DNA of 64,000 nucleotides from Oceanicola sp. D3 (GTDB lineage Bacteria > Pseudomonadota > Alphaproteobacteria > Rhodobacterales > Rhodobacteraceae). Of the stretch, positions 34,016 to 42,575 are shown in pieces. Position numbers and translations under genes: made by a program. Location: assembly GCF_006351965.1 (NCBI RefSeq), contig NZ_CP040932.1, positions 558,001 to 622,000 of the forward strand, in the 5' to 3' direction. Within the stretch, counting starts at the first letter, position 1; every line of letters begins with the position of its first letter. Below the pieces are notes generated by a model. It saw only the letters and a program-made list of their open reading frames with translations, was not told the origin of the DNA and made no database searches.

Positions 34016-36328
34016 TTAGCCGGCCATGGCACCCTCAACCGCTTCGCTAGCGGTCAGTGGAGGGTCAAACGGCTCAACGCCAGCGGGCGCATGGATGGCA
34101 ATTTGCTCGTGGATCAGCTGCTTCTTCAGAGGTTTTGTGAGATAGTGATCAAGGCCCGCGGCCAAGATATCGTCGCTATCCCCTGCAAGGGCGTGGGCCG
34201 TCATTGCTACAACTGGAACACGATGCCAGCCCTGCGCATCTTCCAAGTCTCGGATCGCCCGGGTGGCGGCCTTCCCGTCCATCTCGGGCATCGAGATATC
34301 CATGAAAACAAGGTCGGGACGCTCTGATTTATAAAGCTCTACCGCTTGCCGCCCATTTTCCGCGAAGATCAGATCTACCGAAAGACTCTTCAGCATTTTG
34401 GAGAAGACGAACCGGTTGGTCTTATTGTCTTCCGCGGCCAGAATTCGCATCACCTTCGCAGGCGCACGGGGGGGCGTTGGATCACTGCTGCACGGCGCAT
34501 TGGCGTTCTCTTCTTCCGGCGGCGCCTCAGGCGCGAAACGGAGCGGTGGTTCGCTTAGGGCGGCATAGATTTCGGCGATTTCGGCATTGCGATAGGGATA
34601 GTGCAGCACGTGATCGACACCGCTGCCCGCAAGCGCTGTCCGCACGCCTTGTTGACCCTGCCGGACCACGCAAAGAAACTGGCTGCGAGGGCACATCCCG
34701 CGCATTTCCCGCACAAGGGCGGCCGGGTCGCTGTCACAAAAGTCACTGTCGATTGCAACCATATCTGGTTCGGCACCCTCTGCCAGAATGCTGCGCAACA
34801 CATCGGGCGATCGTGCCACCTCGATCTCCATCCCGGTCATGGCCGATCTGTTCTTAGCCATGCGAACGCCGGCCCGGGAGGCGGTGGCGACCACGATGCG
34901 TGGGCCTGCGTCTGCCGGCCACGGCGTTAACCCGAAAGCTGGCGCTTCGGCTTCGAGCGAGAGATCGACAGTAAATGTTGTGCCGCGGCCCGTTTCGGTG
35001 ACGAGGCCAATCTGCCCGCCCATCAGCTCTACCAGCTGACGGGTAATGGCCAGCCCAAGCCCGGTGCCCTCAAAACGGCGGTTCTTCTCGTCCTGGACTT
35101 GATTGAATTGGCCAAAGATGTGGCTGCGCATGTCTTCGGGAATACCAATGCCGGTGTCTTCCACCGCAATCTGCAAGCCCCAGTGCTGGCCGTCCTGCCT
35201 TGGAGGTGCCGCCCGCACGCCAATGCGCACATAGCCTTTTTCAGTAAACTTGATTGCATTGCCCAGCAGGTTCACCACGACCTGCCGCAGCCGTTTTGGG
35301 TCTGCCGTAACTATCACCGGCGCGTCAGGTGCGTAGTCGAGCAGCAGATCCAGCCCCCGGTCTCTTGCGACGGGAAGCGACAGGGTGATCACCTCGCATA
35401 GCATCCCTTCAAGGTCGAACGACTCGGGGAACAGTTCCATCTTCTCGGCCTCGGCGCGGGAGAAATCCAGCACATCGTTGATAATTTCCAACAGCGCCTC
35501 GCCTGAGTTGCGGATGGTGCGGATGAACAGCGCCTGCTCTTCATCCACATCCGTATCCAGAAGAAGATCAGCCATGCCGACAACACCGTTCATCGGGGTG
35601 CGCAACTCGTGGCTCATCTTTGCCAAGAAGGCAGACTTTGCCCGGGTCGCGGCTTCTGCAGCGTCGCGGGCCTCTCGCAGTTCCTTCTGGCGCCGCATTT
35701 CGCCCGTGACGTCGATACCAAGGCAGACCATGTCGCCATTGGCGCTGCGGCGGTCATGCAGGCGCATGTGCCGCCCGTCCCATGTGCGAATTGTAATGTC
35801 GGGAATCTCGGGTGTGTCCCAGCGATCAAGCATCTCGATGATCCAGTCGCCGGGCGGCTTTTCGCCCGGGTCCACCAGCCCCTCCTCCATCATCAGGCGC
35901 AACATATCCATGTAGGTCAGGCCCGGGCGCGCATCTTCAAGGCCGTCAAACAGGTTCAGCCAGGCGGCATTTGCGGCGACCAGCCTGTCTTCCGCGTCAA
36001 ATACGGCGAAGTTGTCAGTGATCGTTTCGACAGAATCCCACAGCCGCCGCTCAGCAATCGTCACCGCCTTTTCGGCCTTCACGAGGTTGGCGCGGGTTTC
36101 CTGCGCCACGCCCTTCATGGTTTCGGCTTCTTCCTTCAGCGCGTGGGCCTGTGCCCGGGTGGTGGCCACAACTTCGCGCTGTGCGATGATGGTATCGGAA
36201 AGTTTGAGAGCGTGATCCGAGAGCTTCCGGTTTGCTGCCATCAGCTCCCGGCTCTTCAACTCAAGCATCCGCTCGGCGGCAAGGCGGCCGCGCCTTTCTC
36301 TCGCTAGCTTGTCTGTCAATGACATCAC
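34016..36328 (-). CDS. Soluble hybrid sensor histidine kinase / response regulator
   Basis: 770 residues with no transmembrane segment, so it should sense a cytosolic signal. Order: coiled-coil N-terminus (about 1-95); PAS domain (about 95-215, WDSVETITDNFAVFDAEDRLVAANAA); HisKA with phospho-acceptor His240 in SHELRTPMNG; HATPase with NLLGNAIKFTEKG, DTGIGIP and GTGLGLAI. Next is a degenerate receiver-like module (about 470-590) and a full C-terminal receiver with phospho-acceptor Asp677 in FMDISMPEMDG. No HPt domain or output regulator is adjacent, so the phosphorelay partners are unknown. It is divergent from the A2M operon with nested inverted repeats between them. Confidence 0.92.
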   Translation of the reverse strand: MMSLTDKLARERRGRLAAERMLELKSRELMAANRKLSDHALKLSDTIIAQREVVATTRAQAHALKEEAETMKGVAQETRANLVKAEKAVTIAERRLWDSVETITDNFAVFDAEDRLVAANAAWLNLFDGLEDARPGLTYMDMLRLMMEEGLVDPGEKPPGDWIIEMLDRWDTPEIPDITIRTWDGRHMRLHDRRSANGDMVCLGIDVTGEMRRQKELREARDAAEAATRAKSAFLAKMSHELRTPMNGVVGMADLLLDTDVDEEQALFIRTIRNSGEALLEIINDVLDFSRAEAEKMELFPESFDLEGMLCEVITLSLPVARDRGLDLLLDYAPDAPVIVTADPKRLRQVVVNLLGNAIKFTEKGYVRIGVRAAPPRQDGQHWGLQIAVEDTGIGIPEDMRSHIFGQFNQVQDEKNRRFEGTGLGLAITRQLVELMGGQIGLVTETGRGTTFTVDLSLEAEAPAFGLTPWPADAGPRIVVATASRAGVRMAKNRSAMTGMEIEVARSPDVLRSILAEGAEPDMVAIDSDFCDSDPAALVREMRGMCPRSQFLCVVRQGQQGVRTALAGSGVDHVLHYPYRNAEIAEIYAALSEPPLRFAPEAPPEEENANAPCSSDPTPPRAPAKVMRILAAEDNKTNRFVFSKMLKSLSVDLIFAENGRQAVELYKSERPDLVFMDISMPEMDGKAATRAIRDLEDAQGWHRVPVVAMTAHALAGDSDDILAAGLDHYLTKPLKKQLIHEQIAIHAPAGVEPFDPPLTASEAVEGAMAG

Positions 36329-36364
36329 ACGCTCCCCATCGCTCAGGCGGCCTTGGGAATCATG

Positions 36365-36418
36365 GTTAAGACACGCCTCACAAAGGTTCTGCCCGGATAC
36401 AGTTTAAACTGTCTTAAC
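36365..36418. promoter_or_regulatory. Nested inverted repeats between the kinase and A2M genes
   Basis: GTTAAGACA (36365-36373) and TGTCTTAAC (36410-36418) are perfect complements 36 bases apart. Inside, and overlapping the right arm, is a perfect 14-bp palindrome ACAGTTTAAACTGT (36399-36412). The element is in the 195-bp spacer between divergent genes. It may be a double operator or form a cruciform; regulator unknown. Confidence 0.45.
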
Positions 36419-36523
36419 GTCAGAAAGACCGTTCACATCCGCGCGCCGCCACTGGACTCGAACGCGGGGCGCATGTCACCATCACGTTGGATTATCCGCA
36501 TTTCAGATCCGAGGTCATTTCCC

Positions 36524-39500
36524 ATGCGTCGCATACTTGCGCCCTTCCTCTGCCTTCTCGCTATTGCCACCACCGCTTTGCCCGCCGCCGCGCAGCAGGG
36601 GCCAACATCTCCCGCGCCGATCCCCGAGCGCAGGCTGGTGCCCGAGAAGGACGTAGACTTCTATGGGGCCGATCTGCGCGCACTCTTCGACACCACCTAT
36701 GACGCCTGCCGCACCGCCTGCATGGCCGATGCCGCCTGCACGGCCTTTACCTTCAACGCCCGCTCGAATTCCTGTTTTCCAAAGCGGGCGGTAGAGCGGC
36801 GCGAGCCCTATGAGGGCGCCCAATCGGCCACGGTCATCACCGAGCCAGACGGCCGCGTGGCGCTGGCCCGCACCCGGGCAGATGAGCTGGATTTTCTCCG
36901 GTCTGGCGATATCCCGAGCGCCCGCAGTTTCGCCGCTGGTATGGCCAGCCTCCATTCGCCTGCCGGGTGGACCATCGACAGGCTTGAGACGGGGGCGCTG
37001 GAGGCTGCCCGCAGCGGCAATCTGCGCGAGGCCATGGTGTGGATGGGCCCGGCCATCGTGTTGGCCGACCGTGACGACCAGTGGATTGACTACGCAGGCT
37101 ACGCGCTCGACGCAAAAGCCGAGAACAATACCAGTTCTCGCAAGCGCCAGTATGAGCGCCGGGCTCTGGATGCAGCCATTAACGGCTACCTGCGTGCAGA
37201 CACTCCGGTAGATCAATCCGCCGCGCTCACCATCCTCGCCTCCGCATTGGAGCGCGCGCGCCGTGGCCGCGATATGATCCCGACCCTGCGGCTCGCACAG
37301 TCGGTGTTGCCCAGCCCGGGTACACAGGCCGCATTGGACAATGCACTTGGCAAATATGGCTTCCGTGTCACTGAGCATCAGGTGGACCCGAACCCCGAAG
37401 TGCCTCGCGTCTGCGCAACCTTTTCCGAGCGATTGGCTGAAAGCGGCACCGATTATGCGCCCTATGTGCAGCTCCACGGCACCTCCTTCACCGCTGAGCC
37501 TTCTGGCAATCAACTTTGCATCGAAGGGCTGACCCATGGTGAGCGCTATCGCGTGGTGCTTCGCGCTGGCCTCCCCTCGGCTTCGGGCGAGCGGATGGCC
37601 AAGGATGTTGAGCTTTCCTTTTACGTCCGCGACCGCGATCCGCAGGTGCGCTTCCCCGGTCGGGCGTATGTTCTGCCAAAGACCGCAGATGCAGGCATTC
37701 CCATCGTCACGGTTAACGCTGAAGAGGTAGACCTTACTCTCAACCGTGTCTCCGACCGGAACCTCCTGCGCGTGATCCAGGAAAGTTACTTTGGCCGCCC
37801 GTTGAACGAGTGGGAAGAAGACTACTTCGACGGCAACATTGCCGAGACCGTGTGGACGGGCACCGGCCATATGGAACGCCGCTTGAACGAGGATGTCACA
37901 ACGCGCCTGCCCATGGCCGAGGCCATCGCCGATCTGCCCCCCGGCGTCTACGCCCTGAAGGCCGCCATCCGTGGCTCCGATCCCTACGACAACCCGGCGG
38001 CCACTCAGTGGTTCGTGATCTCCGACATCGGCCTTGCCTCCATGTCTGGTGCGGACGGGCTGCACATCTTCACCCGTTCGCTCACCTCGGCAGACCCGCT
38101 CGCTGGCCTCACCGTCACCCTTCTGTCGCGCTCCAACCGCGAATTGGGAACGGCCACGACTGACGCACAGGGGTATGCCATGTTTGAGCCGGGCCTCACG
38201 CTGGGCCGCGGCGGCGCAGCGCCTGCGATGGTGCTGGTGAAGAACGGCGAGGACGACATGGGCTTCCTGTCGCTGACCGATCCTTCTTTTGACCTGTCCG
38301 ACCGGGGCGTTGAAGGCCGCGAGCCGGCGGGGGCGGTCGATGCCTTCCTAACAACGGATCGAGGGGCTTACCGCGCGGGGGAAACCATCTATGCCACCGC
38401 GCTCCTGCGCGATGCCACGGCCACCGCCATCGACGGGTTGCCGCTGACGGCTATCCTCACCCGCCCCGATGGCGTGGAATACGCCCGCCACTTCTCTCCC
38501 GGGGGTGTGAATGGCGGCCATGTGTTCTCTATGCCGACCTCGGGCGTCGCCCCGCGCGGCGCATGGAAAATCGCCCTTCACAGCGACCCGAAAGCGCCGC
38601 CGATCGCGACGCAAACTGTCTTGGTTGAGGATTTCCTGCCGGAACGTATCGACTTCTCGCTGGAGCTGCCCATCGAAGGGCTGACCGAAGGCGAAGCCGT
38701 GGCGGATGTGGACGTGCGCTATCTCTTTGGCGCGCCCGGTGCCAACCTGCCCGTCGAGGGCGAGCTGCGCATTGCGCCACGTCGTCAGATTGCGGGTTTC
38801 CCAAATGTGTACTTCGGTACCGAGAACAATGGCACCGGCCCGCAAACCAGCTATCTGAACGGCACCACCACGGGCGAGGATGGCAAGGCGACGCTGGCAT
38901 TGACCATGCCCGATGACATGGATGGCTTCGACGGCCCCATCGAAGCGCGCCTCACCGTTCGCGTGGCGGAAGGTTCTGGCCGTCCCGTGGAGCGCCGCGA
39001 GGCAATCGTCACGGGCCCCGGCAAACCGATGATCGGTATCAAGCCCGCCAGCGAAGGCGTGGTGCCTGAAGGCAGCGAGGCCGCTTTCTCTGTCATCGCG
39101 TTGGGGGCCGACCTTGAGCCAACCGAGATGCAGGTGAAATGGACGCTAAACCGCATCTCGCGCCGCTACCAGTGGTACTCCTCTTATGGAGCATGGAACT
39201 GGGAGCCGATCACCCGCCGCACACGTATCGCCGTGGGCGAGGGAAGGTTGGGCGAGGCACCGCTGGAGGTGTCTGGCTCGGTTGACTGGGGCACCTACGA
39301 ACTGGTCGTCGAGCGGCTGGATGGCGAATTTATCTCTGCCTCCTATGAGTTTTATGCCGGCTGGTATGCGCCGGTGGATGTGTCCTCCACCCCGGATACG
39401 CTGGAGGTGTCGCTCGACGCCGAAAGCTACAAGCCCGGCGACACGGCCACACTACGGATCGTGCCGCGCTACTCAGGCAAGGCGCTGGTCACGGTTGTCT

Positions 39501-41992
39501 CCAACCGCTTGATCGACATGAAGACGGTTGAGGTGGATGCCGAGACCGATACACTGGTGCAACTCCCCGTCACTGACGACTGGGGCGCGGGTGCCTATGT
39601 AACCGCCACCGTGATCCGCCCGATGGATGTGGCCGACAAGCGCGGCCCCGCTCGGGCGCTGGGCTTGTCTCACGCCTCGGTCGATCCGGGTGACAAGGCG
39701 CTTTCCGTGGCCTTCGACGTGCCCGCCGAATCCCAACCCCGCAGCCCGCTTGAGGTGGCGCTGAAGGTTGAGGGCGTGGCCCCGGGCGACACCGCCCACG
39801 TCACCATCGCCGCCGTGGATCAGGGCATCCTCAACCTCACAGGTTTCACCCCGCCGGACCCGTCCGGCCATTACTTCGGTCAGCGCCGCCTCGGTATGGG
39901 GATGCGCGACATCTACGGGCGGCTTATCGACGGGATGAATGGCGCCATGGGCGAGATCCGCTCCGGCGGTGACGCGGCGGCCAACGCTCGCATGCAATCT
40001 CCGCCTCCGACCGAGGAACTGGTTGCCTATTTCTCCGGCCCGCTCGAAGTCGGCCCAGATGGCTACGCCCGCACCTCCTTCGATATGCCCTCCTTCAACG
40101 GCACCGTTAAGCTGATGGCCGTCGCATGGTCAAAGACCGGCGTTGGCGAAGCCTCTGCCGATGTGCTTGTGCGTGATCCGGTGGTGCTGCAAGCCTCCCT
40201 GCCGCGTTTCATGGCGCCGGGCGACGAGGGGCGGATGCTGCTCGAAATCACCCACGCTTCCGGCGAAACAGGCCAAATCGGCCTTTCCATCACCGGCAGT
40301 GGTGTGACCTTGCCCACCGGCGCGACCTCCACGATGGAACTCGCGGAGGGGCAGACCATCCGCCTTCCGCTCACCGTGGTGGCGGGCAACCCGGGGCTGG
40401 CGACGATCGACATCGCGCTCACCACGCCCTCAGGCAAGGTGCTCAGCAAGCCGCTGAACCTGCCAATCCAGGTGAACGACCCCGAAATCTCGCGGACATC
40501 GCGCTTCGAGCTTGCCTCGGGCCAGAGTTTCACCTTCTCGCGCGATGTCTTTACCGGGCTTCAAACCGGCACCGGCAAGGCCACTCTGGCCCTCGGGCCG
40601 CTTGGCCGGTTCGACGTGCCCGGCCTGCTGGCTTCGCTCGACCGTTACCCCTACGGCTGCACCGAGCAAACAACCTCGCGCGCCATGCCGCTGCTTTATT
40701 TCGACGAGGTGTCTCGCGCGATGGGCTTGGAAGAACGCGGCGACACCCGCCAGCGGGTGGAAGGGGCGATCACCCGTATCCTCGCGCGGCAGGCGGCCTC
40801 GGGAAGCTTCGGCCTGTGGTACGCGGGCGATGGCGACTTCTGGCTCGACGCCTACGTCACCGATTTCCTCAGTCGCGCACGGGCGCAGGGCTACGATGTG
40901 CCCGCAATCGCCTTCCGCAATGCGCTCGACAACCTGCGCAACAAGGTCAACTACGCACCAGACTTCGACGAGGGCGGCGAGAGCATTGCCTATGCGCTGA
41001 TGGTGCTGGCCCGCGAGGGCGCGGCCTCGATGGGGGATCTGCGCTACTATGCCGATGTGAAGGCCGAAGCCTTCACCACGCCACTCGGGGCGGCCCAATT
41101 GGCCACTGCGCTTTCGCTCTATGGAGACCCGACGCGCGCGGATTCAATGTTCACCCGTGCCGCTGCGCAGATGGTGGCCGATACCGGCACAGAACCTGCA
41201 AGCTATTGGCGTGACGACTACGGCACCAAGCTGCGCGATGCGGCTGCGGTGCTGGCGCTTGCGGCAGAAGCGGGCACGCAGGTCATCAACCGCGAAGCGC
41301 TTTCAGTTCGGGTGACGGGCCAAACCGGCTATCGCTCAACGCAAGAGAAGGTTTGGACGTTGATGGCCGCGAAGGCGCTAATTTCCGCTGCACCGCGCGA
41401 TGGTTTCACCCGTAACGGACAGCCGGTGAACGGCCCACTGGTGGAGGTGCTGGCCGACGAAACGGCAAGCCAGCCGGTGGACATCCGCAACGACAGCGGG
41501 CAGACCACCACGCTCACCCTCACCACCTTTGGCGTGCCGACAGAGCCTGAGCCCGCAGGCGGCAACGGTTACGCAATCGAGCGCGAGTATTACACCATGG
41601 ACGGCATGGGGGTGGACCTCGGCGCCGTGCCCTCGGGCGAGCGCATGGTGGTGGTGCTCACCGTCACACCCTTCGGGCGGCGCGACGCGCGCCTGATGGT
41701 GGATGATGCCCTGCCTGCCGGTTTTGAGATCGACAACCCCTCTCTGATCCGCTCCGGTGATATCCGCGAGCTGAGCTGGCTCAAGACGGTTTCGGCGCGG
41801 CACTCCGAGTTTCGGCAGGAGCGATTCCTCTCGGCGGTGGACTGGCGCAGCGACAAGCCCTTCAAGCTGGCCTATATCGTCCGCGCGATCTCGCCGGGCC
41901 ACTATCACCACCCGGCGGCATCGGTTGAGGATATGTACCGCCCCGCCTTCCGTGCCCGCACTGATGCTGGCCGGGTGACGGTGGTGGAGTGA
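36524..41992 (+). CDS. Alpha-2-macroglobulin family protein with PAN-like N-terminal domain
   Basis: Giant exported protein, 1822 residues. Signal peptide RILAPFLCLLAIATTALPAAAQQ is cut after Ala and has no lipobox Cys, so unlike E. coli YfhM it should be soluble in the periplasm. A PAN/Apple-like Cys domain (about 45-90: YDACRTACMADAACTAFTFNARSNSC) precedes a long series of macroglobulin domains. The thioester motif is intact: Cys1379-Thr-Glu-Gln1382 in YGCTEQTTSRAMP, followed by an alpha/alpha-barrel region. Bacterial A2Ms trap invading proteases and are usually coupled to PBP1C. ATG 36524 has GAGG upstream and begins the signal peptide; an open extension to 36353 crosses the regulatory repeats and is rejected. 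Confidence 0.93.
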   Translation: MRRILAPFLCLLAIATTALPAAAQQGPTSPAPIPERRLVPEKDVDFYGADLRALFDTTYDACRTACMADAACTAFTFNARSNSCFPKRAVERREPYEGAQSATVITEPDGRVALARTRADELDFLRSGDIPSARSFAAGMASLHSPAGWTIDRLETGALEAARSGNLREAMVWMGPAIVLADRDDQWIDYAGYALDAKAENNTSSRKRQYERRALDAAINGYLRADTPVDQSAALTILASALERARRGRDMIPTLRLAQSVLPSPGTQAALDNALGKYGFRVTEHQVDPNPEVPRVCATFSERLAESGTDYAPYVQLHGTSFTAEPSGNQLCIEGLTHGERYRVVLRAGLPSASGERMAKDVELSFYVRDRDPQVRFPGRAYVLPKTADAGIPIVTVNAEEVDLTLNRVSDRNLLRVIQESYFGRPLNEWEEDYFDGNIAETVWTGTGHMERRLNEDVTTRLPMAEAIADLPPGVYALKAAIRGSDPYDNPAATQWFVISDIGLASMSGADGLHIFTRSLTSADPLAGLTVTLLSRSNRELGTATTDAQGYAMFEPGLTLGRGGAAPAMVLVKNGEDDMGFLSLTDPSFDLSDRGVEGREPAGAVDAFLTTDRGAYRAGETIYATALLRDATATAIDGLPLTAILTRPDGVEYARHFSPGGVNGGHVFSMPTSGVAPRGAWKIALHSDPKAPPIATQTVLVEDFLPERIDFSLELPIEGLTEGEAVADVDVRYLFGAPGANLPVEGELRIAPRRQIAGFPNVYFGTENNGTGPQTSYLNGTTTGEDGKATLALTMPDDMDGFDGPIEARLTVRVAEGSGRPVERREAIVTGPGKPMIGIKPASEGVVPEGSEAAFSVIALGADLEPTEMQVKWTLNRISRRYQWYSSYGAWNWEPITRRTRIAVGEGRLGEAPLEVSGSVDWGTYELVVERLDGEFISASYEFYAGWYAPVDVSSTPDTLEVSLDAESYKPGDTATLRIVPRYSGKALVTVVSNRLIDMKTVEVDAETDTLVQLPVTDDWGAGAYVTATVIRPMDVADKRGPARALGLSHASVDPGDKALSVAFDVPAESQPRSPLEVALKVEGVAPGDTAHVTIAAVDQGILNLTGFTPPDPSGHYFGQRRLGMGMRDIYGRLIDGMNGAMGEIRSGGDAAANARMQSPPPTEELVAYFSGPLEVGPDGYARTSFDMPSFNGTVKLMAVAWSKTGVGEASADVLVRDPVVLQASLPRFMAPGDEGRMLLEITHASGETGQIGLSITGSGVTLPTGATSTMELAEGQTIRLPLTVVAGNPGLATIDIALTTPSGKVLSKPLNLPIQVNDPEISRTSRFELASGQSFTFSRDVFTGLQTGTGKATLALGPLGRFDVPGLLASLDRYPYGCTEQTTSRAMPLLYFDEVSRAMGLEERGDTRQRVEGAITRILARQAASGSFGLWYAGDGDFWLDAYVTDFLSRARAQGYDVPAIAFRNALDNLRNKVNYAPDFDEGGESIAYALMVLAREGAASMGDLRYYADVKAEAFTTPLGAAQLATALSLYGDPTRADSMFTRAAAQMVADTGTEPASYWRDDYGTKLRDAAAVLALAAEAGTQVINREALSVRVTGQTGYRSTQEKVWTLMAAKALISAAPRDGFTRNGQPVNGPLVEVLADETASQPVDIRNDSGQTTTLTLTTFGVPTEPEPAGGNGYAIEREYYTMDGMGVDLGAVPSGERMVVVLTVTPFGRRDARLMVDDALPAGFEIDNPSLIRSGDIRELSWLKTVSARHSEFRQERFLSAVDWRSDKPFKLAYIVRAISPGHYHHPAASVEDMYRPAFRARTDAGRVTVVE

Positions 41993-42014
41993 TGCACTGG
42001 CAGGCGGGGTATCC

Positions 42015-42575
42015 GTGAAACATGGCAAACCCCATGCCACCGCCTATTGGCGCCGCCTCGACCGGCTGGGCGATGACAGCTGTAGGCTGATCGAGGAGCC
42101 CGGCGGGTGGATGCTTTGCGGCCACGCTCGTTATGACCAAGGCGGTCAGCGCACCGCGTTGGATTACGTCGTGCGCTGTAACGCTGCGTGGGAAACCCGC
42201 TCAGCGGATGTAACAGGCGTGATCGGCGGGCAAGAGGTGGCTTGGCGCGTGGTGCGCGGTCCGTTGGGCTGGCACCTTGGCGATGGCCCGGCGACGCTTG
42301 ATGATTGTACGGACATTGACCTTGCCTTTACCCCGGCCACCAATCTTCTGCCGCTCCGCAGGCTGGCATTTGAAGGCACGGAAGAGGTGGCGGCTGCCTG
42401 GTTTCGGGAGGGCGAGGAGGCCACGCTGGAACGCCTTGCCCAGCGCTACACGCAAAAGGGCGCGGGGCGGTTCACCTATGCCTCCCCGGGGTTTGAAGCC
42501 GAGCTTCAGGTGCATCCGACGGGCTTTGTGACCCACTACCCCGGCCTCTGGGAGGGATCCGTCGATGTTGCGTGA
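42015..42575 (+). CDS. Putative glycolipid-binding domain protein
   Basis: 186 residues, GTG start, matching the putative glycolipid-binding family (PF06475, formerly DUF1089). Recognisable stretches are YWRRLDRLGDDSCRLIEE, LDYVVRCNAAWETRSADVTG, IDLAFTPATNLLPLRRLAF and FTYASPGFEAELQVHPTGFVTHYPGLWEG. No signal peptide, so the product should be cytosolic. It begins 22 bp after the A2M stop and overlaps the pbpC start by 11 bp, so it is part of the same operon. What it does there is not known. Confidence 0.82.
   Translation: MKHGKPHATAYWRRLDRLGDDSCRLIEEPGGWMLCGHARYDQGGQRTALDYVVRCNAAWETRSADVTGVIGGQEVAWRVVRGPLGWHLGDGPATLDDCTDIDLAFTPATNLLPLRRLAFEGTEEVAAAWFREGEEATLERLAQRYTQKGAGRFTYASPGFEAELQVHPTGFVTHYPGLWEGSVDVA

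Noticed and set aside
36353-36523. N-terminal extension of the A2M gene
   Set aside because: Crosses the nested palindromes and would place 57 residues before a well-formed signal peptide.
36515-38065. 516-codon minus-strand frame opposite the A2M N-terminus
   Set aside because: The A2M frame has a signal peptide, domains and a thioester motif; the antisense frame has none.
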